Shown here: piece by piece, positions 11,491 to 21,657 of the stretch
Position numbering within the stretch: the stretch's first letter is position 1
Layout: every line of letters begins with the position of its first letter
Source of the DNA: Theropithecus gelada
Lineage: Eukaryota > Chordata > Mammalia > Primates > Cercopithecidae
Length of the DNA stretch: 64,000 nucleotides
Assembly (NCBI RefSeq): GCF_003255815.1
Contig: NC_037680.1
Coordinates: 10,434,564-10,498,563, forward strand
Reading direction: 5' to 3'
The notes under the pieces: model-generated
What the model saw: the letters and a program-made list of their open reading frames with translations, nothing else
Database searches by the model: none
What the model was told of the DNA's origin: nothing
Translations under genes and position numbers: made by a program

Positions 11491-12941
11491 TAGTTCTGTG
11501 TCAATTAACAACGGGGATATGTTTTGAGAAATGTACCTTTCCAGAAACCTAGATGGTTAGTGATCCTAGGCTACAAACCTGTACAGCATGTCACTGTACT
11601 CAACACTGCAGGAAGCTGTAACATAATCATATCATAACTACTTGGGTATATAAGCATTTCTAAACATAGAAGAGATACAGTAAAAATATGATATAAAAGA
11701 TAAAAAATGTAACACCTGTATAGGGAGCTTACCATGAATGGAACTTGTAGGACTAGAAGTTCTGACTCATGGGTGAGTCAGTGAGTGAACGGTGATTGAA
11801 TGTGAATGCCTAGGACATTACTGTACCCTATTGCAGACTTCATACACGCTGTACACTTAGGCTACACTTAATGTATTAAAAAATAGTTTTCTTTCTTCAA
11901 TAATAAAATAACCTTAGCATAATATAATTTTTCCTTTATACTTTTTTTTTTTTTTTTTTTTTTTTTAAGACAGAGTCTAGCTCTGTTGCCAGACTGGAGT
12001 GCAGTGGTACAATCTTGGCTCACTGCAACCTCCGCCTCCTGGGTTCAAGTGATTCTCTTGCCTCAGCCTCCCGAGTAGCTGGAATTACCAGCACATGCTG
12101 CCACGCCCAGCTAATTTTTGTATTTTTAGTAGAGACAGGGTTTCACCATGTTGGCCAGGATGGTCTCGATCTCCTGACCTTGTGATCCACCGACCTCAGC
12201 CTCCCAAAGTGCTGGGATTACCGGCATGGGCCACGGCGCCCAGCCTATACCCTTTTTAATATTTTAACTTTTTGACTTTTTTTTTAATAACACTTAGCTT
12301 AAAGCACATATTGTACAGCTGTACAAAAGTATTCTCTTTCTTTATATCCTTATTCCATTTTTTAATTTTTAAAATTTGTAATTTTTTTCCTACTTTTCAA
12401 ACTTTTGTTAAAAATGAAGAGACAAACACACACATTAGTCTGGGGCTCTACAGGGAGGGTCAGGATCATCAATATCACTGTTTCCCACCTCCACATCTTG
12501 TCCCACTGGAAGGTCTTATGGACAGAGCTGTCACTTCCTATGATAGCAATAATTTCTTCGGGAATATCTCCTGAAGGACCTGCCTGAAGCTGCTTTACAG
12601 TTAACTTAAAAAAAAAAAAGTAGGTGTGCACCCTAAAATAACAAAACAACAAAAAGGTGTAGTACAGTATATATATAAACCAGTAGCATAGTCAGTTATT
12701 ATCATTATCACGTATTAGAGACTGCACTATAATTATGTGGGCTATACTTTTGTATGACTGGTAGTAGATGTGTTTACAGCACTATCACCACAGACTCGAG
12801 TAATGCTTTGTGCTGCAACATTACCACAGTTATGATGTCACTAGGCAATAGAAATTGTGTAGCTTCTTTATAATCCTATGGGGCCACCATCCTATATGCG
12901 GCCTGTCATTGACTGAAATGTCATGATGTAGCACATGACTG
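11491..12941 (-). mobile_element. Tigger1/MER2-type DNA transposon, internally deleted, carrying an Alu
   Basis: The left end resembles the Tigger/MER2 terminus ('ttaacaacggggatatgttt'). The right end shows the matching terminus ('tcctatatgcggcctgtcat', then 'gcacatgactg' before TA). Interior strings such as 'gtgagtcagtgagtgaac' and 'catcttgtcccactggaagg' are Tigger-typical; read on the minus strand, 12430-12560 resembles a transposase C-terminus, which sets the strand. About 1.15 kb of element is left, so much of the transposase is deleted. An Alu sits at 11942-12245 and the element itself sits in L1M. Confidence 0.8.
11942..12245 (-). mobile_element. AluS inside the Tigger element
   Basis: Long poly-T, 'ggctcactgcaacctccgcc', and an end at 'cacggcgcccagcc'. 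The flanks 'tatactttt' and 'tataccctttt' look like a decayed target-site duplication. Confidence 0.9.
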
Positions 12942-13704
12942 TAGTTGGAACTTGCTTTTTTGTACATGTTGATAATGACTGCCTTTTCATTGTGGCGTTT
13001 AATCCATTACATTTAATTATTGATATGATTAGATTTACATCTGCCATTTTACTGTTTGTTTTTGTATGTCCCATGTTTTTTTTCCCCATCCTATTTTGCT
13101 GCCTTCTCTTGTGTTAAACACATCTTTTTTTTTTTTTTTTAGGTGAGACATTTTAAGTCCTAAGTTATTTTATTAACTATTTTGAAATTTAATTTTCTTT
13201 GTGGTTACTCTAGGGATTATAATATATATCTTATCACAATCTACTTTAGCTTAATACTGGGAATTTTGAAAAATTTAACAACTTTGTTGTAATATAGCTC
13301 CATTTCCCCATTCTTTGTGCCATTAATGCCATATTTATTATACCTATATATGCCATAAATCCAACAGAACAGTGATATAGTTATTGCCTTATGCAATCAT
13401 ATAATATTTTTAAAAACATTTTAAACTATTTTATATTAACAAATGTATATATATTTATATGTCATATGAACTTATATATATCTATAAAGATACATTTAAA
13501 CAGAACATTAAAACAAACTCATATTAAAGAAGAGAAAAAAACCTGTTCATACAGCCTTTTATGTTAACCCACGTATTTATCATTTCCATTGCTTTTCATT
13601 TCTTTCTGTGGATTCATTTTCTGGTATCATTTTCTTTTAACCTGAAAGTCTTCCTTTAGTATTTCTTACGGGACAGTTCTGCTAGCTACATATTCTGTTT
13701 TTGT

Positions 13705-13981
13705 TCATCTTTCTTTTGAGGCAGAATCTTGCTCTGTCTCCCAGGCTGGAGTGCAGTGGCATGATCTTGGCTCACTGCAACCTCCACCTCTGGAGTTCAA
13801 GTGATTCTTGTGCCTGGGACTACAGGTGACCGCCACCACGCCTGGCTAATTTTTGTATTTTTTGTAGAGATAGGGTTTCACCATGTTGGCCAGGCTGATC
13901 TCAAACTCCTGAGCTCAAGTGATCCACCTGCCTCGGCCTCCCAAAGTGCTAGGATTACAGGCATGAGCTGCCGTGCCCGGC
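13705..13981 (-). mobile_element. AluS/J with a small internal deletion
   Basis: Bracketed by 'ctgtttttgt' (13695-13704 and 13982-13991). Part of the left monomer around 'cctgggactacaggt' is shortened. Confidence 0.88.
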
Positions 13982-14479
13982 CTGTTTTTGTATATCTTTG
14001 AATGAATTTATTTTACCTTCATTTTTGAAAAATATTTTGCAGGACATATTGGTTGACACTTTTTTCTTTGAGTCTTTTGAATATGTTGTTCTACTGCCTT
14101 TTGGCCTCCACTGATTCTGATGGAAACTCAGCTGTTAAATATGTTGTTGTTCTTCTGTACGTGGGAGTTACGTTTCTCTTACTGCATTCAAGATTTTTAA
14201 ATTGTCTTTGGCTTTTAGCAATTTAACTATGATGTGCAAATCTCTTTGTGTTTTTCTTACTTGGGTTTGTGGGGCTTCTTGAACCACTGATTAATGTTTT
14301 TCAGCATAGTTAGGAAGTTTTCAGGGCATTATTTCTTCAAAAAATTTTGTTTAACCTTTTTTCTGCTCTCCTTCCCTTTAGGACTCCTATTATACGTATG
14401 TTTGTATGCTTGATGTTGTCCCAGAGGTCTCTGAGGCTCTGTTCATTTTTCTCCATGTTCTTCAGAAAGGATAATTTCT

Positions 14480-14789
14480 TTCTTTCTTTTTTTTTTTTTT
14501 TTTGAGGTAGAGTTTTGCTCTTCTTGTCCAGGCTGTGGTAGTGCAGTGACACTATCTTGGCTCACTACAACCTCCGCCTCATAAGTTCAAGTGGTTCTCC
14601 TGCCTCAGCCTCCCAAGTAGCTGGGATTACAGGCGCCCGCTACCATCCTCGCTAATTTTTGTATTTTTATTAGAGATGGGGTTTCATCATGTTGGCCAGG
14701 CTGGTCTCGAACTCCTGACCTCAGGTGATCCACCCACTTTGACCTCCCAAACTGCAGGGATTACAGACATGAGCCACCTCGCCTGGCTG
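14480..14789 (-). mobile_element. AluS with target-site duplication
   Basis: Bracketed by 'cagaaaggataatttct' (14463-14479) and 'cagaaatgataatttct' (14790-14806), 17 bp with one mismatch. Inserted into the antisense L1M. Confidence 0.92.
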
Positions 14790-14989
14790 CAGAAATGATA
14801 ATTTCTACTGGTCTATCTATATCTATAGATGTGAGATGACAGGAGGAAATAATCAGTGAGTTCAGACTTCTGCTGTTCTTATATGACATTTGGGCAGATT
14901 TCATGAATATACCCTTTTTAGTTTATTATTTGCTTTTGGTTGATTTCCAGTCCTAAAATGCTTGTTTAAACAGTTTTATACTTATTTTT

Positions 14990-15093
14990 AAAATGAAACA
15001 CTTCGTGAATTTGTGTGTCATCCTCGTGCAGGGGCCATGCTGATCTTCTCTGTATCGTTCCAATTTTAGTTCATGTGCTGCGGAAGTGAGCAA
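14990..15093 (-). pseudogene. U6 snRNA pseudogene, near full length
   Basis: The minus strand matches almost all of the roughly 107-nt U6 RNA. The conserved 'acgatacagagaagat' core and 'gcatggcccctgc' are clear on that strand. Differences include changes in the 5' stem and decayed CpG positions. On the plus strand the hallmark is 'tctctgtatcgttccaattt'. The terminal T run is degraded ('tcatttta' on the minus strand), and the upstream side (15094-15300) shows no TATA plus proximal element arrangement that I can recognise. A dead retroposed copy is most likely. Confidence 0.92.
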
Positions 15094-15689
15094 AACAACT
15101 TTTTACTTTTATATTTGTTTTGTGGGGAGAGGATTTGTCCACCTTTTTCGGCTGCTCTAACTTGAAGTATCATCTCTGGTATGTTTATGGGTTTTTTTTA
15201 ATGTTTATATTTTGGAGTTTTTGTTTATTCAGTAGCTTGAGATAGGGATCTAACTTTACTTTTCTTCCAAATGAGTAGATAATTTACCAAACAACTTCTG
15301 GCTGACTGACTGCATCCCCAGCTTCAGTCTGTTTGTGTATATAATTTTTGGATGAGACTAATGTTCGAGTGTGTGTGTATGTTGGTGCAGCTGTGGAAGA
15401 AAACGAATGGCACATAGGGCCTTAAAATAAAATGAATCACCTCGAAATGTTAAGATAAAACGGAAGCATCTGTATGCAGTGGGTGAGATTAATCTGCAGA
15501 AGACATTCCAGAAATGACCAGTGTTAGGACTGTTATTTGTGATGGTGTTGTGTCTGACTTTGAGCCATTCATGACTCTACATACTTGTTTTTATATCCTG
15601 TCTACATCTCTTCCTGTATCTAATCTTGGTCCAACATTTTGATTTTAGCTTTTCTGCTATTTTTGTACACTTGGCAACCACGTGGGACC
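15094..15689. other. No gene seen; short antisense L1 remnant
   Basis: 'gagatagggatctaacttta' at about 15238-15300 resembles antisense L1M ORF2. The rest is unclassified, with a (GT)-rich stretch at 15368-15382. Confidence 0.4.
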
Positions 15690-15918
15690 CTCATTTAAAA
15701 GGGCAAGCAACCTTATAAAAGAGACCCCAGAAAGATTCCTCACCCCCTTTACCATGTGAAGACCCAGAAAAAGACAGCCATCTATGATCCAGGAAGCAGA
15801 CCCTCACCAGACTCCAAATCTACCAGTGCCTTGACTTTGTACTTCCAGCCTCTAGGACCATGAGTAACTAATCTCTGCCTATGGCATTTTGTTATAGCAG
15901 CTTGAACAGACTAAAACA
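15690..15918 (+). mobile_element. MaLR LTR 3' part (MLT1A/MSTD-like)
   Basis: 'accttataaaagagacccca', 'agacagccatctatgatcc' and the end 'gcttgaacagactaaaaca' match the 3' half of a MaLR LTR. The 5' half is missing or unrecognisable. Confidence 0.75.
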
Positions 15919-16569
15919 ATCACTTATGTATAAGGAAAATTAACTTTTGGCAAGTTATTTTTATGGCAGTTAACTCTCACTCAAGGATATTCAGCAAGTA
16001 ATTGTAGAAGGAGACAGGAACCCACCTCTGTCTGCAACAGTTCTGAAAAAAATCACTTAAACACCACAGTTCAACGGGAGGATGCATCCTGAAAGAGAAA
16101 TGGGCTTCATTTTAGGTAGGTAAGTCAATCTCCATAGTAATTAGAGACAAAGTACATAAAGCACATCATATGACGTAGGACTCAACAAATGGTAGTTGTC
16201 AGTATCATCATTGTTATAATCATTCTATGATTGTTATTTTGTGATACAGCTAAAATAAAAAAAAAAATTTAAGGATACCAGCCACCCCTAAATGAAATGT
16301 TAGGGTGAAATTCCAGACTCTGACAAGCCAAGGCCCAGACAGAACCATAATGCAAGGTCCCCTTACATGGCACTACTATGCTGAGAACTCGGCCCTGCCT
16401 GGAAGGGTCACCTACCTCAGTTGCACCATCACTGTAGCTAGCTACCTCATGCTGGGGAGTGTTTCTATGGTGTACAATAGGCCTGCTGAGAGAAAGACTC
16501 TTTGATGCTATTTATTTGGGCTGAGATAGGTCTATGGCTGCCTACATGGGCAGCATTTCAGGGGTAGCA
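15919..16569. other. No gene seen
   Basis: Apparently unique, with an A-run at 16256-16267. No domain-bearing frame. Confidence 0.45.
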
Positions 16570-16765
16570 CACAGGCTTCGAGATCTGGATCTAGCCCTAC
16601 TCATGTCCTAGCTGCGTGAGCTTAGCAAGTTGCTTTATCCCTCAGAGACCCAGGGTCTCTTATCTATAAAACAGGGTTGATGATACTTTGCAGGGTTTTT
16701 GTGAAAATTGGAGATAATATGTAGGAAGTATTCAGTACACCCTAAGTGCTATATAATGGTATTAT
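16570..16765 (+). repeat. MIR SINE
   Basis: Ancient mammalian SINE pattern: 'tgcgtgagcttagcaagttg', then 'cttatctataaaacagggtt', 'gataatatgtaggaagtatt' and an 'agtgctatataatggtatta' tail. Confidence 0.75.
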
Positions 16766-16800
16766 TTAAACACTTCAACAGCATCCATTAATGACCCCTA

Positions 16801-16880
16801 TCTTGGAGGTTTTACTTGAGGATTAAACGAAAAAAATATGTAAAGTACCTAGTACATAATAGACCCTTAATAATTGGTTA
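16801..16880 (+). repeat. MIR-like 3' fragment
   Basis: 'gaggattaaacg', then 'taaagtacctagtacataat' and 'gacccttaataattgg', a second decayed MIR tail. Confidence 0.55.
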
Positions 16881-16949
16881 GACTATTATGTAAATTTCAA
16901 GGAATGCAGTTATCGAATGGACTTCTTTAAGTGTAATTCTCAATTTGTA

Positions 16950-17042
16950 GTTAAGAGGTTTGGGTCTTGGATCTAGAGCTAATTAGCTGTGTACTCTTAA
17001 GCAATATCACTCTGAGTCTCAGTTTCCTCACTCGAAAATTAC
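16950..17042 (+). repeat. MIR fragment
   Basis: 'ttagctgtgtactcttaagc' followed by 'gtctcagtttcctcactc', the conserved MIR core. Confidence 0.65.
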
Positions 17043-17092
17043 ATATTTGCAGAAATGAGAAGCCAAGATGTCTCTTTTTATAAGTTGAAAAG

Positions 17093-17100
<8 letters not shown>

Positions 17101-17123
<23 letters not shown>

Positions 17124-17405
17124 GAGACGGAGTCTTGCTCTGCCGCCCAGGCTGGAGTGCAGTGGCCGGATCTCAGCTCACTGCAAGCTCCGCCTCCTGG
17201 GTTTACGCCATTCTCCTGCCTCAGCCTCCCGAGTAGCTGGGACTACAGGCGCCCGCCACCTCGCCCGGCTAGTTTTTTGTATTTTTAGTAGAGACGGGGT
17301 TTCACCATGTTAGCCAGGATGGTCTCGATCTCCTGACCTCGTGATCCGCCCGTCTCGGCCTCCCAAAGTGCTGGGATTACAGGCTTGAGCCACCGCGCCC
17401 GGCCC
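17101..17405 (-). mobile_element. Young AluY of the Old World monkey type (AluYR-like)
   Basis: Near-consensus full-length Alu with a poly-T run of more than 20. It is bracketed by the perfect duplication 'gaaaaggaaacttt' (17087-17100 and 17406-17419). Variants 'gtggccggatctcagctcac', 'cacctcgcccggctag' and 'acaggcttgagccaccgcg' are those of cercopithecoid AluYR subfamilies. Very low divergence means a recent insertion that may be polymorphic or absent in related species. Confidence 0.93.
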
Positions 17406-17550
17406 GAAAAGGAAACTTTTTTACAGTTAGCAAGGAAGGAGCTTTGGAATACTAGGGAACATTCGAGAAGCCTGGCTTAACACTACTAAGTTAGGGTCAC
17501 TAAATTTTCAAAATGAATGAATTCATTATGAATAAGAGAGGAAGAAAAAT

Positions 17551-17629
17551 TACCCCATGACACATGTTTACCTGTGTAACAAACCTTCACAGGTACCCCC
17601 AAACCTGAAATAAAAGTTAGAAAAAAAAA
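17551..17629 (+). mobile_element. Very short L1 3' end
   Basis: 'acacatgtttacctgtgtaa' and 'gaaataaaagtt' plus an A tail match the last 70 or so bases of an L1P 3' UTR. No clear target-site duplication was found. Confidence 0.7.
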
Positions 17630-17824
17630 CTTGCCTTGATTTCCATCAGGTTTCTAAACTTTCTGGGTCAAAAGATATATTAATTTGTTTTATACTCATT
17701 TGTTTTCTTCTTTAACGATATTTATTCAACTGAAAAGTGTGTACTATTATTACCTAAAACCATTAAAATTTAGCGAGAGATTAAAGGATGCTATAATTAA
17801 TGTTTAATAGTTGTCACAATACAA

Positions 17825-18275
17825 AATAATTTTAGCAGTTTTGTTGAGGTATAATTGACATACAATAAACTGCACACTGAAAATATATACTTTGGTAAGT
17901 TTCAATGTGCATACATACTCATCATAATCACCATATTCATTACATTATATATATGCACCACTCCAAAAAGTTTTCACGTGTCCCTTTGTAATACCTCCCT
18001 CTTCTCCCGACAATCACGCTACTGCTTTGTGTCTCCTTGTAGTATTTAAATACATGAAATTGTTCACGCAGTGTGATACTATTTTTTAAATCTGAAATAT
18101 TTTCTCAGAATAATTCTTTTGAGACTCATTCATGTAGTAGAATGTACCAAATGTATTTTTTTTTATTGTAGAGTGGAATTTATTATATGCATATATCGTA
18201 ATGTGTTTTCATGTTTATCTGTTGATGAAAAGTTGAGTTGTTTTCAGTTTTTGCTATCACAAGTAAAACTTCTGA
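17825..18275 (-). mobile_element. Old L1 (L1ME/L1M) 3' UTR, antisense
   Basis: 'tgttgaggtataattgacat', 'actcattcatgtagtagaat' and 'tgatgaaaagttgagttg' follow the antisense L1M 3' UTR. Highly diverged. Confidence 0.65.
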
Positions 18276-18292
18276 ACACACACACACACACA
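18276..18292. repeat. (AC)n microsatellite
   Basis: About eight AC units at the edge of the L1 remnant. Confidence 0.85.
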
Positions 18293-18819
18293 AGAAAAAT
18301 AATTTATGCGCAGCTGAGTTAATTCATTCAGATATATTAGCTGTGCACCTGAGTCTTGGAGAAATGTCTTGCTCTCCTGAATTCCTCCAAACGGGATTTT
18401 TGGTGGAGTCTTACATGTTTTGCTTTCTTCTCACATCAAAACATTCCATGTGCTTTGAATTGAGATTCAGCCCTTCCTCCTGGTATTAAGGAAGCAGTGA
18501 ATACATCAACATCAACATCAACCTTCTTTCTATCCATATGAGAGAACTACCTGCTGGTTTTTTTTTTATTATAATAAAAAGAACACCTTTTTGCAAGCCA
18601 AAAGATTCAGCTTACCTTGAAAGAACCTTTCCTCTTAATTAAAAAGCTATTAACGACCTCCTCTGTAAAACATTTCTTTGAGTTAAATATTGGTGTTTGT
18701 GGGGGAGGGGTGCGGGGAGAGGTTGGTGAATGAGAAAGCTCTGCTTTGGGGATTTTGATACAAAAACTATTAAGGGATTACATAGTTGCTTTAGCCACTG
18801 CATACATTCTTCATGATTC
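18293..18819. other. No gene seen
   Basis: Unclassified, with a triplet-like run 'acatcaacatcaacatcaac' at about 18501-18522 and a poly-T at 18559. Confidence 0.45.
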
Positions 18820-18900
18820 ATGTATTTGTTCTGGTACGCTCAGTGTCTGGCACATAGTACAGGTAGCTGCTAAAATATTTGTCGAATTAGTAAATGAATA
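18820..18900 (+). repeat. L2/MIR 3'-end fragment
   Basis: 'cagtgtctggcacatagtac' followed by 'aatatttgtcgaattagtaa', the conserved tail shared by L2 and MIR. Confidence 0.6.
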
Positions 18901-19509
18901 AGAGAAATGTCTTTTCATAGTCTCCAATAAGGAAAATGGCATAAACAATCTTGAATGTGTTTCTGGTGGATCCCATTTGAATAGAATTTAATTGGACGGG
19001 GCACGTGGACTTTGGGAAATTGGGTTTAGGAGCAGTCCGGGAAGGGGAGATGCTAGCTTAGTACCTGCTGGGACCTCTTCCTTCATACAGGAAAAGGGAT
19101 ATAGTGTGAGGAGGTTAACAACCCATTGCTGTGGGCTTAGCATTCAGTCTCCAGCCCAGATAAGGACTGTTGGCCTCCTCCGACAATAGTTGGGAATTGG
19201 GGATGCATGTGTGGGGAGGATGGATAGGAATGACTGAGCTTTGCCTGAATTATTGGAAAGAAGCAAAGGTTGCAAAAACGAAAATAAAAATAAAAATGTT
19301 GAGACTAAAAACTGTTTATATGTGGTATGAAGCAAGTGAATGACCCTTACACTTGCATTGGGTACCTGATGCCACTCTTTACAGATGATGACTTTTCATA
19401 CTGAAGATGCTCCTTCCTTTCCAGAGGACCAAGAACTTCGCTTCATTCCTGGCAGCGTGCATTGCTCATGGCAGCATGAAAAAAACAGAGTCCTGAGTAT
19501 GAAGTAGAA
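18901..19509. other. No gene seen
   Basis: About 600 bp of apparently unique sequence. An A-rich (AAAAT)n-like tract lies at 19278-19296. Confidence 0.45.
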
Positions 19510-19630
19510 AAAATAGTGGACTAGAAGTAATGGCTCACTTGGTAAGCTGTGGGGCTTTTGGCAAATTCTTTAACCTCTCTGGGGCTCTGTTACAACATCT
19601 GTAAGGTAAGCTGTTTGGACTAGGTGATCT
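19510..19630 (+). repeat. MIR fragment
   Basis: 'caaattctttaacctctctg' then 'acaacatctgtaaggtaa', the MIR core with heavy decay. Confidence 0.55.
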
Positions 19631-19846
19631 TTTTTATTCAGCAACGTAAACTGTGCTGTGTGCCAGGCAGTAGGATCTTGAGTTGAGTCACACATAGTCC
19701 TGGTTCACATTCTGGCTGATAAGAGCTGGGAGAGGAGCTAATTAAAAATACCAGCAGACACACAGGAGGGGATAATTCATTCTGTTTGCTAGGGCTTGGG
19801 AGCTGATATTTCAAAAGTAGAAATTCCCCAGAAATTTATTAATTTT

Positions 19847-19990
19847 GTCATCATTCATTCATTTATTCAACAAATGTTGACACTATGGCAGCTGTATACC
19901 AGGGTGCCTACTTTCTATGAAGAATGGGGAAATAGTCATGAAGAAAGCAGACAAAATTTCTTTCAGTTTAGTCTAAGCTGAAGGTGCTAG
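19847..19990. repeat. L2-like ancient fragment
   Basis: 'ttcattcatttattcaacaa' then 'tgtataccagggtgcctact' resembles the widespread old mammalian L2-type pattern. Subfamily and strand are not assigned. Confidence 0.4.
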
Positions 19991-20034
19991 GGGAGGTTGG
20001 GAAAAGGTACTATTAGTATTTAGCATTGAATGAA

Positions 20035-20195
20035 TATTTAATATTGTTTCATTTCACTCTCCCAGTATATCCACAACGAAGGCAGTACCCTCACTTTACA
20101 GCGAGAAACCTGAGGCCTAGAGGAGTGAAATCATTCACTGAGCTCATACTAATAAGTCATAAGGACTCAAGCCCACCGCTGCCTGTGTTCAGAGC
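20035..20195 (-). repeat. MIR SINE, antisense
   Basis: 'accctcactttacagcgaga' and 'aacctgaggcctagagga', then 'actaataagtcataaggact', is the reversed MIR core. Confidence 0.65.
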
Positions 20196-20632
20196 TCCAG
20201 CATTTACCCGTATTGCAATTTTATGGCAGAAGTGGCTTCCTCGGCCGCTGGGTGAGTGAACACTTGGTTCGCCTTGCCAACACTTCCTCTTTGAGTAACA
20301 GTGCACCTGTTTTCCTCTGGAGAGCTAAGCCCTCCCACTCTCAATTCAGTCCTAGGGACGCCCTCCTACAGGTGTCAGAGGCGAGGTCATGCTGTGGGCC
20401 TAATGTATCAGACCACGTCCTTCTAGGCACAGTGATTGGCCCAACCAGTGATGGGCACATGACCAGGCTACACCAATTGTCATCAATGCCTGGACTTTTG
20501 CTGGAAATATTGAAAAAGAGTCTTGTTTTTTTTTCTCCTGGGATTTAAACTGTAGACTGTAAGCCTAGAGTAGGTGATGTTCTCCAGAAGGGGTGAGGGA
20601 GCCTGCCTGAAAAATGAAGCTTATAGAGAAGC
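20196..20632. other. No gene seen
   Basis: Overlapping open frames at 20026-20548 have no recognisable domain and no matching upstream signals. Confidence 0.4.
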
Positions 20633-20864
20633 ACATTAGTTCATTCTCACATTGCTATAAATAAATACCTAAACCTGGATAATTTATAAGAAAAGAGGTT
20701 TAATTGGCTCATGGTTCTTCAGGCTGCACAGGAAGCATAGTACCAGCATCAGCCTCTGGGGAAATCTCAGGAAGCTTCCAATCTTGGGGGAAGGTGAAAG
20801 GAGAGCAGGCGTCTCTCATAGTTGGAGCACGAGGAAGAGAGATGGAAAGTGGGGAGGGAGGTTT

Positions 20865-21462
20865 TGTTGTAGGACTTTTCCCTTAGTTCAGCTAAGAGCT
20901 GGGTTCTTGTCACATGGCCATGAGAGATCAGGCTTGCAGACACTTTTTTTTTTTTTTTTTTTTGAGACTGAGTCTGGCTCTGTTGCCCAGGCTGGAGTGC
21001 AGTGGCCGGATCTCAGCTCACTGCAAGCTCCGCCTCCCGGGTTTACGCCATTCTCCTGCCTCAGCCTCCCGAGTAGCTGGGACTACAGGCGCCCGCCACC
21101 TCGCCCAGCTAGTTTTTTGTATTTTTTTAGTAGAGGCGGGGTTTCACCGTGTTAGCCAGGATGGTCTCGATCATGCAGACACTTTGAAGGGTGAGAATAA
21201 ATGGAAATTATTGGGCAAAAGGGAAAAAAAGCCCAACAGGGACCAAAAGCCCAACAGGGACCTTCTACGAAGCCAGAATCCTGCTAGTGTGCTTCCTGCC
21301 TCGCAGACTGAATCCCATGTTCCACCCAGGAAGAGGAGGGGCCAGGCTCCTTCCGGCTGCAAACAGCACGAACTTCCTGAGGCTCCACCCAGTGTGCACC
21401 TCTCCTAGTGCGCAGGCCATTTGGAGTTTCTCTGGGGACCCCTTGGCTGTCTCAGTTTCACA
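20865..21462 (-). mobile_element. ERV1-type solo LTR nested in the MST LTR
   Basis: Bounded by TG (20865) and CA (21462). Without the Alu it is about 370 bp. On the minus strand it shows LTR-like order: G/C-rich U3, a degraded polyadenylation signal ('cccaataattt') and an R-U5-like segment with 'tgtgacaagaaccc'. A direct repeat of 'aagcccaacagggacc' occurs twice at about 21228-21261. No flanking duplication was identified and the family is not named, so the LTR call rests on architecture. Confidence 0.6.
20947..21173 (-). mobile_element. 5'-truncated AluYR-like inside the ERV1-type LTR
   Basis: Bracketed by the perfect duplication 'tgcagacacttt' (20935-20946 and 21174-21185). 227 bp, truncated within the left monomer at 'atggtctcgatc'. 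Carries the same Old World monkey variants as the copy at 17.1 kb. The best open frames here (for example 20914-21408) only read across the Alu. Confidence 0.92.
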
Positions 21463-21657
21463 CACTTTTAAATGACCAGATCTCTCGAGAACTTGCTCAC
21501 TATTTTGAAGACAGCACCAAGGGGACTGTGCCAAACAATTCATGAGAAATTTGTCGCCATGATTTAAATCACTTCCCACCAGGCCCTACTGCTAACATTG
21601 GGGATTATAATTCAACATGAGATTTGGGCAGTGACACACATCCAAATCACATCAAGA

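Larger units (their letters stand above)
5401..14830 (-). mobile_element. Large old L1M element, antisense, broken by at least eight later insertions
   Basis: Antisense L1 can be read in order from its 3' UTR (5401-5990) through ORF2 and further 5' to about 14830. Host pieces lie at 5401-6566, 7175-7240, 7615-8894, 9324-10027, 10540-11129, 11434-11490, 12942-13704, 13992-14479 and 14807-14830, together about 5.1 kb. Interruptions are a sense L1, two MaLR-type LTRs, an internally duplicated Alu, three further Alus, and a Tigger element carrying its own Alu. Each break resumes at the adjacent L1 position, which supports one original element. Coding capacity is lost. Confidence 0.75.
20633..21657 (-). 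mobile_element. MST-type MaLR solo LTR, split by an ERV1-type LTR
   Basis: Outer pieces at 20633-20864 and 21463-21657 together form one antisense MST-like LTR. The left piece shows 'attagttcattctcacattg' and 'cctggataatttataagaaa'; the right piece shows 'aatgaccagatctctcgaga' and 'tcccaccaggccctactgct'. The interruption is a second LTR-like sequence that itself holds an Alu. Confidence 0.75.

Noticed and set aside
20784..21408. Overlapping open frames of 123 and 164 codons
   Set aside because: They translate antisense Alu and flanking LTR sequence. Such Alu frames recur across the window (for example 342-653, 2605-2940, 26863-27303, 39199-39465, 45372-45638).
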